Assembly (NCBI GenBank): GCA_958295665.1
Contig: OY282560.1
Location: 98,309,930-98,373,929 of the forward strand
Length of the DNA: 64,000 bases
Direction: 5' to 3'
Origin: Tipula vernalis
Lineage: Eukaryota; Arthropoda; Insecta; Diptera; Tipulidae
Shown: piece by piece, positions 47,001 to 59,889 of the stretch
Layout: every line of letters starts with the position of its first letter
Numbering within the stretch: position 1 is the first letter of the stretch
Notes under the pieces: generated by a model
Told to the model about the DNA's origin: nothing
What the model saw: only the letters and a program-made list of their open reading frames with translations
The model's database searches: none
Made by a program: the position numbers and the translations under genes

Positions 47001-49799
47001 ACCACAAGTTTTTGGGCGGCAAAAATCTAAAATGCTCCGATTACGATGGTTGATACCTCTATCAATAGGTTTCGGGACCTGTTATTGCTGTGACAATTTT
47101 GATTTTGATTGCTCGATTATTTCTAAACATTTCTTAGAAAATTCAATTTTATTGAAAATTAACTGTGCTATAGCCCACAAGTTTTTGGGCGGCAAAAATC
47201 TAAAATGCTCCGATTACGATGGTTGATACCTCTATCAATAGGTTTTGGGACCTGTTATTGCTGTGACAATTTTCATTTTGATTGCTCGAAAATTTCTATA
47301 TATTTCTTAGAAAATTCAATTTTATTGAAAATTAACTGTGCTATAGCCCACACGTTTTTGGGCGGCAAAAATCTAAAATGGTCCGATTACGATGGTTGAT
47401 ACCTCTATCAATAGGTTTCGGGACCTGTAATTGCTGTGACAATTTTTATTTTGATTGCTCGCTTATTTCTAAACATTTCTTAGAAAATTCAATTTTATTG
47501 AAAATTAACTGTGCTATAGACCACAAGTTTTTGGGCGGCAAAAATCTAAAATGCTCCGATTACGATGGTTGATACCTCTATCAATAGGTTTCGGGACCTG
47601 TTATTGCTGTGACAATTTTCATTTTGATTGCTCGATTATTTCTAAACATTTCTTAGAAAATTCAATTTTATTGAAAATTAACTGTGCTATAGCCCACAAG
47701 TTTTTGGGCGGCAAAAATCTAAAATGGTCCGATTACGATGGTTGATACCTCTATCAATAGGTTTCGGGACCTGTTATTGCTGTGACAATTTTGATTTTGA
47801 TTGCTCGATTATTTCTAAACATTTCTTAGAAAATTCAATTTTATTGAAAATTAACTGTGCTATAGCCCACAAGTTTTTGGGCGGCAAAAATCTAAAATGC
47901 TCCGATTACGATGGTTGATACCTCTATCAATAGGTTTTGGGACCTGTTATTGCTGTGACAATTTTCATTTTGATTGCTCGAAAATTTCTATATATTTCTT
48001 AGAAAATTCAATTTTATTGAAAATTAACTGTGCTATAGCCCACACGTTTTTGGGCGGCAAAAATCTAAAATGGTCCGATTACGATGGTTGATACCTCTAT
48101 CAATAGGTTTCGGGACCTGTAATTGCTGTGACAATTTTTAAATTGATTGCTCGCTTATTTCTAAACATTTCTTAGAAAATTCAATTTTATTGAAAATTAA
48201 CTGTGCTATAGACCACAAGTTTTTGGGCGGCAAAAATCTAAAATGCTCCGATTACGATGGTTGATACCTCTATCAATAGGTTTCGGGACCTGTTATTGCT
48301 GTGACAATTTTCATTTTGATTGCTCGATTATTTCTAAACATTTCTTAGAAAATTCAATTTTATTGAAAATTAACTGTGCTATAGACCACAAGTTTTTGGG
48401 CGGCAAAAATCTAAAATGCTCCGATTACGATGGTTGATACCTCTATCAATAGGTTTCGGGACCTGTTATTGCTGTGACAATTTTCATTTTGATTGCTCGA
48501 TAATTTCTAAACATTTCTTAGAAAATTCAATTTTATTGAAAATTAACTGTGCTATAGCCCACAAGTTTTTGGGCGGCAAAAATCTAAAATGCTCCGATTA
48601 CGATGGTTGATACCTCTATCAATAGGTTTCGGGACCTGTTATTGCTGTGACAATTTTCATTTTGATTGCTCGATTATTTCTAAACATTTCTTAGAAAATT
48701 CAATTTTATTGAAAATCAACTGTGCTATAGCCCACAAGTTTTTGGGCGGCAAAAATCTAAAATGGTCCGATTACGATGGTTGATACCTCTATCAATAGGT
48801 TTCGGGCCCTGTTATTGCTGTGACAATTTTGATTTTGATTGCTCGATTATTTCTAAACATTTCTTAGAAAATTCAATTTTATTGAAAATTAACTGTGCTA
48901 TAGCCCACAAGTTTTTGGGCGGCAAAAATCTAAAATGCTCCGATTACGATGGTTGATACCTCTATCAATAGGTTTTGGGACCTGTTATTGCTGTGACAAT
49001 TTTCATTTTGATTGCTCGAAAATTTCTATATATTTCTTAGAAAATTCAATTTTATTGAAAATTAACTGTGCTATAGCCCACACGTTTTTGGGCGGCAAAA
49101 ATCTAAAATGGTCCGATTACGATGGTTGATACCTCTATCAATAGGTTTCGGGACCTGTAATTGCTGTGACAATTTTCATTTTGATTGCTCGCTTATTTCT
49201 AAACATTTCTTAGAAAATTCAATTTTATTGAAAATTAACTGTGCTATAGCCCACAAGTTTTTGGGCGGCAAAAATCTAAAATGGTCCGATTACGATGGTT
49301 GATACCTCTATCAATAGGTTTCGGGACCTGTTATTGCTGTGACAATTTTCATTTTGATTGCTCGATTATTTCTAAACATTTCTTAGAAAATTCAATTTTA
49401 TTGAAAATCAACTGTGCTATAGCCCACAAGTTTTTGGGTGGCAAAAATCTAAAATGGTCCGATTACGATGGTTGATACCTCTATCAATAGGTTTCGGGAC
49501 CTGTTATTGCTGTGACAATTTTGATTTTGATTGCTCGATTATTTCTAAACATTTCTTAGAAAATTCAATTTTATTGAAAATCAACTGTGCTATAGCCCAC
49601 AAGTTTTTGGGCGGCAAAAATCTAAAATGGTCCGATTACGATGGTTGATACCTCTATCAATAGGTTTCGGGACCTGTTATTGCTGTGACAATTTTCATTT
49701 TGATTGCTCGAATATTTCTATATATTTCTTAGAAAATTCAATTTTATTGAAAATTAACTGTGCTATAGCCCACACGTTTTTGGGCGGCAAAAATCTAAA
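44091..49799 (+). repeat. Higher-order repeat zone in the satellite
   Basis: A variant monomer with GAAAATTTCTATATATTTC (instead of ATTATTTCTAAACATTTC) starts at 44,091, 45,994, 46,686, 47,205, 47,897 and 48,935, and a close relative starts at 49,627. Spacings are 11, 4, 3, 4, 6 and 4 monomers. Each is followed by a monomer with CCTGTAATTGC, in nearly all cases with GCTCGCTTATTTC as well. From 45,821 on it is often preceded by one with ACAATTTTGATTTTG. The variant order therefore recurs, the signature of multi-monomer amplification. Confidence 0.8.
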
Positions 49800-52196
49800 A
49801 TGGTCCGATTACGATGGTTGATACCTCTATCAATAGGTTTCGGGACCTGTAATTGCTGTGACAATTTTTATTTTGATTGCTCGATTATTTCTAAACATTT
49901 CTTAGAAAATTCAATTTTATTGAAAATTAACTGTGCTATAGCCCACAAGTTTTTGGGCGGCAAAAATCTAAAATGGTCCGATTACGATGGTTGATACCTT
50001 TATCAATAGGTTTCGGGATCTGTAATTGCTGTGACAATTTTCATTTTGATTGCTCGATTATTTCTAAACATTTCTTAGAAAATTCAATTTTATTGAAAAT
50101 TAACTGTGCTATAGCCCACAAGTTTTTGGGCGGCAAAAATCTAAAATGCTCCGATTACGATGGTTGATACCTTTATCAATAGGTTTCGGGATCTGTAATT
50201 GCTGTGACAATTTTTATTTTGATTGCTCGATTATTTCTAAACATTTCTTAGAAAATTCAATTTTATTGAAAATTAACTGTGCTATAGCCCACAAGTTTTT
50301 GGGCGGCAAAAATCTAAAATGCTCCGATTACGATGGTTGATACCTCTATCAATAGGTTTTGGGACCTGTTATTGCTGTGACAATTTTCATTTTGATTGCT
50401 CGAATATTTCTAAATATTTCTTAGAAAATTCAATTTTATTGAAAATTAACTGTGCTATAGCCCACACGTTTTTGGGCGGCAAAAATCTAAAATGGTCCGA
50501 TTACGATGGTTGATACCTCTATCAATAGGTTTCGGGACCTGTTATTGCTGTGACAATTTTCATTTTGATTGCTCGAATATTTCTAAATATTTCTTAGAAA
50601 ATTCAATTTTATTGAAAATTAACTGTGCTATAGCCAACACGTTTTTGGGCGGCAAAAATCTAAAATGGTCCGATTACGATGGTTGATACCTCTATCAATA
50701 TGTTTCGGGACCTGTAATTGCTGTGACAATTTTTATTTTGATTGCTCGATTATTTCTAAACATTTCTTAGAAAATTCAATTTTATTGAAAATTAACTGTG
50801 CTATAGCCCACAAGTTTTTGGGCGGCAAAAATCTAAAATGATCCGATTACGATGGTTGATACCTTTATCAATAGGTTTCGGGATCTGTAATTGCTGTGAC
50901 AATTTTTATTTTGATTGCTCGATTATTTCTAAACATTTCTTAGAAAATTCAATTTTATTGAAAATTAACTGTGCTATAGCCTAAAATGGTCCGATTACGA
51001 TGGTTGATACCTTTATCAATAGGTTTCGGGATCTGTAATTGCTGTGACAATTTTTATTTTGATTGCTCGATTATTTCTAAACATTTCTTAGAAAATTCAA
51101 TTTTATTGAAAATTAACTGTGCTATAGCCCACAAGTTTTTGGGCGGCAAAAATCTAAAATGCTCCGATTACGATGGTTGATACCTCTATCAATAGGTTTT
51201 GGGACCTGTTATTGCTGTGACAATTTTCATTTTGATTGCTCGAATATTTCTAAATATTTCTTAGAAAATTCAATTTTATTGAAAATTAACTGTGCTATAG
51301 CCCACAAGTTTTTGGGCGGCAAAAATCTAAAATGGTCCGATTACGATGGTTGATACCTCTATCAATAGGTTTCGGGACCTGTTATTGCTGTGACAATTTT
51401 CATTTTGATTGCTCGTTTATTTCTAAACATTTCTTAGAAAATTCAATTTTATTGAAAATTAACTGTGCTATAGCCCACAAGTTTTTGGGCGGCAAAAATC
51501 TAAAATAGTCCGATTACGATGGTTGATACCTTTATCAATAGGTTTCGGGATCTGTAATTGCTGTGACAATTTTTATTTTGATTGCTCGATTATTTCTAAA
51601 CATTTCTTAGAAAATTCAATTTTATTGAAAATTAACTGTGCTATAGCCCACAAGTTTTTGGGCGGCAAAAATCTAAAATGGTCCGATTACGATGGTTGAT
51701 ACCTTTATCAATAGGTTTCGGGACCTGTAATTGCTGTGACAATTTTCATTTTGATTGCTCGATTATTTCTAAACATTTCTTAGAAAATTCAATTTTATTG
51801 AAAATTAACTGTGCTATAGCCCACACGTTTTTGGGCGGCAAAAATCTAAAATGGTCCGATTACGATGGTTGATACCTCTATCAATAGGTTTCGGGACCTG
51901 TAATTGCTGTGACAATTTTTATTTTGATTGCTCGCTTATTTCTAAACATTTCTTAGAAAATTCAATTTTATTGAAAATTAACTGTGCTATAGCCCACAAG
52001 TTTTTGGGCGGCAAACATCTAAAATGGTCCGATTACGATGGTTGATACCTCTATCAATAGGTTTCGGGACCTGTTATTGCTGTGACAATTTTCATTTTGA
52101 TTGCTCGATTATTTCTAAACATTTCTTAGAAAATTCAATTTTATTGAAAATCAACTGTGCTATAGCCCACAAGTTTTTGGGCGGCAAAAATCTAAA

Positions 52197-55100
52197 ATGG
52201 TCCGATTACGATGGTTGATACCTCTATCAATAGGTTTCGGAACCTGTTATCGATGTGACAAATATTATTTTGATTGCTCGATTATTTCTAAACATTTCTT
52301 AGAAAATTCAATTTTATTGAAAATCAACTGTGCTATAGCCCACAAGTTTTTGGGCGGCAAAAATCTAAAATGGTCCGATTACGATGGTTGATACCTCTAT
52401 CAATAGGTTTTGGGACCTGTAATTGCTGTGACAGTTTTCATTTTGATTGCTCGATTATTTCTAAACATTTCTTAGAAAATTCAATTTTATTGAAAATCAA
52501 CTGTGCTATAGACCACAAATTTTTGGGCGGCAAAAATCTAAAATGGTCCGATTACGATGGTTGATACCTCTATCAATAGGTTTCGGGACTTGTTATGTGT
52601 CTGTGACAATTTTCATTTTGATTGCTCGATTATTTCTAAACATTTCTTAGAAAATTCAATTTTATTGAAAATTAACTGTGCTATAGCCCACAAGTTTTTG
52701 GGCGGCAAAAATCTAAAATGCTCCGATTACGATGGTTGATACCTCTATCAATAGGTTTCGGGACCTGTTATCGATGTGACAAATATTATTTTGATTGCTC
52801 GATTATTTCTAAACATTTCTTAGAAAATTCAATTTTATTGAAAATCAACTGTGCTATAGCCCACAAGTTTTTGGGCGGCAAAAATCTAAAATGGTCCGAT
52901 TACGATGGTTGATACCTCTATCAAAAGGTTTCGGGACCTGTTATGTCTGTGACAATTTTGATTTTGATTGCTCGATTATTTCTAAACATTTCTTAGAAAA
53001 TTCAATTTTATTGAAAATCAACTGTGCTATAGCCCACAAGTTTTTGGGCGGCAAAAATCTAAAATGGTCCGATTACGATGGTTGATACCTCTATCATTAG
53101 GTTTTGGGACCTGTTATGTGTCTGTGACAATTTTCATTTTGATTGCTCGATTATTTCTAAACATTTCTTAGAAAATTCAATTTTATTGAAAATTAACTGT
53201 GCTATAGCCCACAAGTTTTTGGGCGGCAAAAATCTAAAATGCTCCGATTACGATGGTTGATACCTCTATCAATAGGTTTCGGGACCTGTTATTGCTGTGA
53301 CAATTTTCATTTTGATTGCTCGATTATTTCTAAACATTTCTTAGAAAATTCAATTTTATTGAAAATCAACTGTGCTATAGCCCACAAGTTTTTGGGCGGC
53401 AAAAATCTAAAATGGTCCGATTACGATGGTTGATACCTCTATCAAAAGGTTTCGGGACCTCTTATGTCTGTGACAATTTTGATTTTGATTGCTCGATTAT
53501 TTCTAAACATTTCTTAGAAAATTCAATTTTATTGAAAATCAACTGTGCTAGAGCCCACAAGTTTTTGGGCGGCAAAAATCTAAAAGGGTCCGATTACGAT
53601 GGTTGATACCTCTATCAATAGGTTTTGGGACCTGTTATTGATGTGACAATTTTCATTTTGATTGCTCGATTATTTCTAAACATTTCTTAGAAAATTCAAT
53701 TTTATTGAAAATCAACTGTGCTATAGCCCACAAATTTTTGGGCGGCAAAAATCTAAAATGGTCCGATTACGATGGTTGATACCTCTATCAATAGGTTTCG
53801 GGACTTGTTATGTGTCTGTGACAATTTTCATTTTGATTGCTCGATTATTTCTAAACATTTCTTAGAAAATTCAATTTTATTGAAAATTAACTGTGCTATA
53901 GCCCACAAGTTTTTGGGCGGCAAAAATCTAAAATGGTCCGATTACGATGGTTGATACCTCTATCAATAGGTTTCAGGACTTGTTATGTGTCTGTGACAAT
54001 TTTCATTTTGATTGCTCGATTATTTCTAAACATTTCTTAGAAAATTCAATTTTATTGAAAATTAACTGTGCTATAGCCCACAAGTTTTTGGGCGGCAAAA
54101 ATCTAAAATGCTCCGATTACGATGGTTGATACCTCTATCAATAGGTTTCGGGACCTGTTATTGCTGTGACAATTTTCATTTTGATTGCTCGATTATTTCT
54201 AAACATTTCTTAGAAAATTCAATTTTATTGAAAATCAACTGTGCTATAGCCCACAAGTTTTTGGGCGGCAAAAATCTAAAATGGTCCGATTACGATGGTT
54301 GATACCTCTATCAATAGGTTTCGGGACCTGTTATGTCTGTGACAATTTTGATTTTGATTGCTCGATTATTTCTAAACATTTCTTAGAAAATTCAATTTTA
54401 TTGAAAATCAACTGTGCTAGAGCCCACAAGTTTTTGGGCGGCAAAAATCTAAAAGGGTCCGATTACGATGGTTGATACCTCTATCAATAGGTTTTGGGAC
54501 CTGTTATTGCTGTGACAATTTTCATTTTGATTGCTCGATTATTTCTAAACATTTCTTAGAAAATTCAATTTTATTGAAAATTAACTGTGCTATAGCCCAC
54601 AAGTTTTTGGGCGGCAAAAATCTAAAATGCTCCGATTACGATGGTTGATACCTCTATCAATAGGTTTCGGGATCTGTTATTGCTGTGACAATTTTCATTT
54701 TGATTGCTCGTTTATTTCTAAACATTTCTTAGAAAATTCAATTTTATTGAAAATCAACTGTGCTATAGCCCACAAGTTTTTGGGCGGCAAAAATCTAAAA
54801 TGGTCCGATTACGATGGTTGATACCTCTATCAATAGGTTTCGGGACCTGTTATGTCTGTGACAATTTTGATTTTGATTGCTCGATTATTTCTAAACATTT
54901 CTTAGAAAATTCAATTTTATTGAAAATCAACTGTGCTATAGCCCACAAGTTTTTGGGCGGCAAAAATCTAAAATGGTCCGATTACGATGGTTGATGCCTC
55001 TATCAATAGGTTTCGGGACATGTAATTGCTGTGACAATTTTCATTTTGATTACTCGATTATTTCTAAACATTTCTTAGAAAATTCAATTTTATTGAAAAT

Positions 55101-56600
55101 CAACTGTGCTAGAGCCCTCAAGTTTTTGGGCGGCAAAAATCTAAAAGTGTCCGATTACGATGGTTGATACCTCTATCAATAGGTTTCGGGACCTGTTATT
55201 GCTGTGACAATTTTCATTTTGATTGCTAAATTATTTCTAAACATTTCTTAGAAAATTCAATTTTATTGAAAATCAACTGTGCTATAGCCCACAAGTTTTT
55301 GGGCGGCAAAAATCTAAAATGGTCCGATTACGATGGTTGATACCTCTATCAATAGGTTTCGGAACCTGTTATCGATGTGACAAATATTATTTTGATTGCT
55401 CGATTATTTCTAAACATTTCTTAGAAAATTCAATTTTATTGAAAATCAACTGTGCTATAGCCCACAAGTTTTTGGGCGGCAAAAATCTAAAATGGTCCGA
55501 TTACGATGGTTGATACCTCTATCAATAGGTTTTGGGACCTGTAATTGCTGTGACAGTTTTCATTTTGATTGCTCGATTATTTCTAAACATTTCTTAGAAA
55601 ATTCAATTTTATTGAAAATCAACTGTGCTATAGACCACAAATTTTTGGGCGGCAAAAATCTAAAATGGTCCGATTACGATGGTTGATACCTCTATCAATA
55701 GGTTTCGGGACTTGTTATGTGTCTGTGACAATTTTCATTTTGATTGCTCGATTATTTCTAAACATTTCTTAGAAAATTCAATTTTATTGAAAATTAACTG
55801 TGCTATAGCCCACAAGTTTTTGGGCGGCAAAAATCTAAAATGCTCCGATTACGATGGTTGATACCTCTATCAATAGGTTTCGGGACCTGTTATCGATGTG
55901 ACAAATATTATTTTGATTGCTCGATTATTTCTAAACATTTCTTAGAAAATTCAATTTTATTGAAAATCAACTGTGCTATAGCCCACAAGTTTTTGGGCGG
56001 CAAAAATCTAAAATGGTCCGATTACGATGGTTGATACCTCTATCATTAGGTTTTGGGACCTGTTATGTGTCTGTGACAATTTTCATTTTGATTGCTCGAT
56101 TATTTCTAAACATTTCTTAGAAAATTCAATTTTATTGAAAATTAACTGTGCTATAGCCCACAAGTTTTTGGGCGGCAAAAATCTAAAATGCTCCGATTAC
56201 GATGGTTGATACCTCTATCAATAGGTTTCGGGACCTGTTATTGCTGTGACAGTTTTCATTTTGATTGCTCGATTATTTCTAAACATTTCTTAGAAAATTC
56301 AATTTTATTGAAAATCAACTGTGCTATAGCCCACAAGTTTTTGGGCGGCAAAAATCTAAAATGGTCCGATTACGATGGTTGATACCTCTATCAAAAGGTT
56401 TCGGGACCTGTTATGTCTGTGACAATTTTGATTTTGATTGCTCGATTATTTCTAAACATTTCTTAGAAAATTCAATTTTATTGAAAATCAACTGTGCTAT
56501 AGCCCACAAGTTTTTGGGCGGCAAAAATCTAAAAGGGTCCGATTACGATGGTTGATACCTCTATCAATAGGTTTTGGGACCTGTTATTGCTGTGACAATT
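52197..56600 (+). repeat. 3.12-kb-offset internal duplication within the satellite
   Basis: Rare variants recur in the same order at a fixed offset. CGGAACCTGTTATCGATGTG is at about 52,239 and 55,361. GACAGTTTTC is at about 52,431 and 55,553. CCACAAATTTTTGGG is at about 52,513 and 55,635. CTTGTTATGTGTCTGTG is at about 52,589 and 55,711. Offsets are 3,122 bp. From 53,064 onward the offset drops to 2,949 bp (for example ATCATTAGGTTTTGGG), so one 173-bp monomer present in the left copy (52,891-53,063) is absent from the right. About 1.3-1.4 kb is shared. Confidence 0.88.
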
Positions 56601-57229
56601 TTCATTTTGATTGCTCGATTATTTCTAAACATTTCTTAGAAAATTCAATTTTATTGAAAATCAACTGTGCTATAGCCCACAAGTTTTTGGGCGGAAAAAA
56701 TCTAAAATGGTCCGATTACGATGGTTGATACCTCTATCAATAGGTTTCGGGACATGTAATTGCTGTGACAATTTTCATTTTGATTACTCGATTATTTCTA
56801 ACATTTCTTAGAAAATTCAATTTTATTGAAAATTAACTGTGGTATAGCCCACAAGTTTTTGGGCGGCAAAAATATAAAATGGTCCGATTACGATGGTTGA
56901 TGCCTCTATCAATAGGTTTCGGGACCTGTTATGTCTGTGACAAATTTTATTTTGATTGCTCGATTATTTCTAAACATTTCTTAGAAAATTCAATTTTATT
57001 GAAAATCAACTGTGTTATATATAGCCCACAAGTTTTTGGGCGGCAAAAATCTAAAATGGTCCGATTATGATGGTTGATACCTCTATCAATAGGTTTCGGG
57101 ACCTGTTATTGCTGTGACAATTTCCATTTTGATTGCTCGATTATTTCTAACATTTTTTAGAAAATTCAATTTTATTGAAAATTAATTGTGCTAGAGCCCA
57201 CAACTGTTTGGGCGGCAAATATCTAAAAT

Positions 57230-58015
57230 TGCTACCATCATGTGCGGAGTATAATGTATGTAAACTGGTTTTTTGTTCATTATCACAATAGCTGCTCTTT
57301 GGGTTTGCACTTAAAGGAAAGTTGGAATCTGATTGTTTTGGAATAATTTCTTCAGTAGCAGTATCTGCTAATTCTTCTTAAAATTCATGATGACTTGTTG
57401 AATTCGTCTTGGACACTATTGGTGATGGTTGTGTTTAATGTAATAATGTGTGATGGCGTTTGTGACAGATAAGACAAGAAGATTTGCTAAAACAAGTGTT
57501 GCGTGTGTGTCCTTTCCTTAGGCAGTTATGACACAGCTCATTTTTATTAACTGAATTCGTTCAAGCCTCCTGAGTCATATTTAAGAATGTGGGACATTTG
57601 TGGTGTTAGCAACAAATGTTTTGGTCATGGGTCTCCCGGAATTTGTTGATTTTTTAGAAGGGGCATTGCATATCTCCTAAGCATCACACCTTACATTCAG
57701 AAACTGTAGAAATTTGCCAAATGTTGGGAAATTCTTATTCACTGATTCCTTGGCCCATAAATGCTTTGATTCATCGTCAATTTTCGTAAGCAATATATGT
57801 ATGAGCTACGAATCTCGCATTTCGGCTTCCTTGCCTAAAGCTTGAAGTCCTCTAATGACTTCATTAGAGTTATTATGCCGCAACGCAATTGCTTGAGCAA
57901 GCAATGTACGAGCCTTCAAGTAAATTTCATCTTAATAGGTCTTATATTTTAAATAGAAATCGCTTTTATATATTTAAAATAATTAAAGGTGTGTTTAGCA
58001 ATTCAATCGCTGTAG
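57230..58015 (-). pseudogene. BEL/Pao gag fragment with double zinc knuckle
   Basis: On the minus strand the reading begins near 57,940 with YLKARTLLAQAIALRHNNSN and EVIRGLQALGKEAEMRDS. A stop follows, then LIHILLTKIDDESKHLWAKE and FPTFGKFLQFLNVRCDA. After frame breaks comes CHNCLRKGHTRNTCFSKSSC, directly continued by LICHKRHHTLLH near 57,440-57,540. Two adjacent Cys/His knuckles ending in HHTLLH are diagnostic of BEL/Pao gag. Stops and frameshifts make it dead. It directly abuts the right edge of the satellite. It is a different copy from the integrase fragment at 59.9-60.4 kb, because the order on the minus strand is wrong for a single element. Confidence 0.75.
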
Positions 58016-59880
58016 CCTGATCAGATTGACTGAAAACAAAAATTTTCATAATTCTCATTCAGATCGAAATTGAATTTGCAAAACTCTTGATATTTTCGCT
58101 CTTCGTAAAAATGGACTCATTTATGAGGAATTTCCGCCATTCAAAATCACACACGTCTAATTTTTGATCTTATTTGGGTTGACACAGCTCAAGAAATCCA
58201 TACGCGCGCATGTAATTTTTAAACTAATATTAATTGGTTTATTTTAGTGTTTTATAAAAACTACATTAAAAAAATTTTTTTTTTTAAACTTTAAACTAAA
58301 ATGTTATATGTTATTTGAAAGCTACTAAAAAAAATTATAACATTAAGTTTTTATCGTTTTTATTTAACAGAAAATTCCATATCAACATAAAACCATATTG
58401 CAAATTTGCAAAAGCCAATCAATTTTATTTGTAGCGATGGTTGTCTTTAATTAAAAATCAATAAAACGCAAAACATAAAATGCGAATCAGTATTTGTTGT
58501 TCGCACAACATCATTAAGCGCCATAATAACCCGGAACTGCTAATCCAATTTATATACCCGTGGATACTTCGGCGGGCGGCTATTAAATATTAATTTAAGT
58601 GTTTTTATTTTACCTAAATGTGATAATAAATTACAAAATTTATCGAACTTTTTTGTATTTATGGACACATCTATAATATCGCCACGAAAAAATTTGAACA
58701 AGTTTTTTGTGGAATTTCCCAAAAAAAAATTATTGTCACCCAAAATATATCTCTCATCTAGAATAATTTATTTATGACGCAGGCCTTATACCATTCACGA
58801 ATAAATTTTATTTAAATACATATTTACGAGGGTGTCCGCTTTATATAAACGTTGAGGTTGGTTAGTTCACCAAAATTAGCATAGAAATGTGGTGGATGCT
58901 AATTTATGTTAACGTACTCGTATTTAGTTTAGAATTTTAGTTTTTCGTTCCAAATACAGAACGGATATCAATGTCTGAATCATATTTTTGTACCGCGCAT
59001 GCATTGTATTGACCTTTAGAATTTAAAAAATTAATTTTTTTTTACTTATTATTCGAAAGTAGCTATACGTTGAAGATTGGCCATAAAAATTAATTATTTG
59101 AACCGGTACTAGTAAAACGATTTCTATGTCGAAATGAAATTTTGGTTTACACACAGTGTTTTCAATTTCCATACGATGTAGTCACTACTTTGCGTCATAC
59201 TGTTATTTGTGCGATATTTTGAGAGCGAATTTTTTTTTTATAGTATTTTGATAGTCGAAATCGATATATTAACATGATTTTTACAATAAATATGGAATTT
59301 TACTACTACAACGTTCAAGGCCTGTAAACTATGAGATTGTGTAATGACGTTTGACTTAAATTATAAGTGATAAAAATCGGCGAATCAAACGATTTAAAAT
59401 GGCGTATTAAAAATAGTCAACAAATTTTTATTTAAATATATAATTTATAATAAAAATTAATTGGCGATAGTATTTCAGATTAGCACATGAGATGCTATGT
59501 TTTGTTAAATTGTTAACCTTTAACGGAACACAGTACACAATATCAGATTTAAACTATAACTCTTTATTTTGGATTTTTTCGAGTTTATGTAGGTACAATT
59601 AGATGCAAATTTACCCAACTTGCTGCAAAACAACAAATTTCAGCCAGATTTAAGCCAAAACAAAACAACTAAAACCCACTTAATATTCCAGTTTAGATCA
59701 GTTGTTAAAATTTATAATTAACGTGTGATCTGTACCAAAACGTCGGGTTCCACAAATTAATTTCATTTTAGATTAGTTTTGGATTTCATACAACAACAAA
59801 TACAATTTTGATGATGGCTTTAACTTGGCTTTGAAATGGATGATCATCATATCTCGGATGATTCAATTAACTGGAAGCAG
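58016..59880. other. Gene-poor AT-rich interval
   Basis: No recognisable gene or element. A minus ORF at 58,540-58,743 (MGDNNFFLGNSTKNLFKFFR onward) has no family resemblance that I can see. Poly(T) tracts occur near 58,275 and 59,035. Confidence 0.45.
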
Positions 59881-59889
59881 ACATAGCTT

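Larger units (their letters stand above)
43224..57229 (+). repeat. 173-bp tandem satellite array, about 81 monomers
   Basis: The monomer begins (arbitrarily) GGTCCGATTACGATGGTTGA and contains TTTCGGGACCTGTTATTGC, TTTCTTAGAAAATTCAATTT and CAAGTTTTTGGGCGGCAAAA. From 43,399 to 50,837 there are 43 units of exactly 173 bp. One 148-bp unit follows (25-bp deletion at about 50,979). Then 35 units run to 57,055, mostly 173 bp with several of 175, one of 172 and one of 177. The edge units are more diverged. Each unit has an open frame of about 60-64 codons that ends at the monomer junction; since 173 is not a multiple of three these are by-products. A dispersed fragment in opposite orientation lies at 14,896-15,632. 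Confidence 0.97.

Noticed and set aside
43333..57070. Dozens of 60-64-codon ORFs (MVRLRWLIPLSIGFG... type), one per satellite monomer
   Set aside because: The unit is 173 bp, so the frame does not continue between monomers. Each ORF ends at the monomer junction and changes follow DNA-level variants. A repeated microprotein is not supported without transcript or ribosome data.
43224..57229. CRISPR-like array
   Set aside because: The repeats are directly adjacent 173-bp monomers without unique spacers, in a eukaryotic context.
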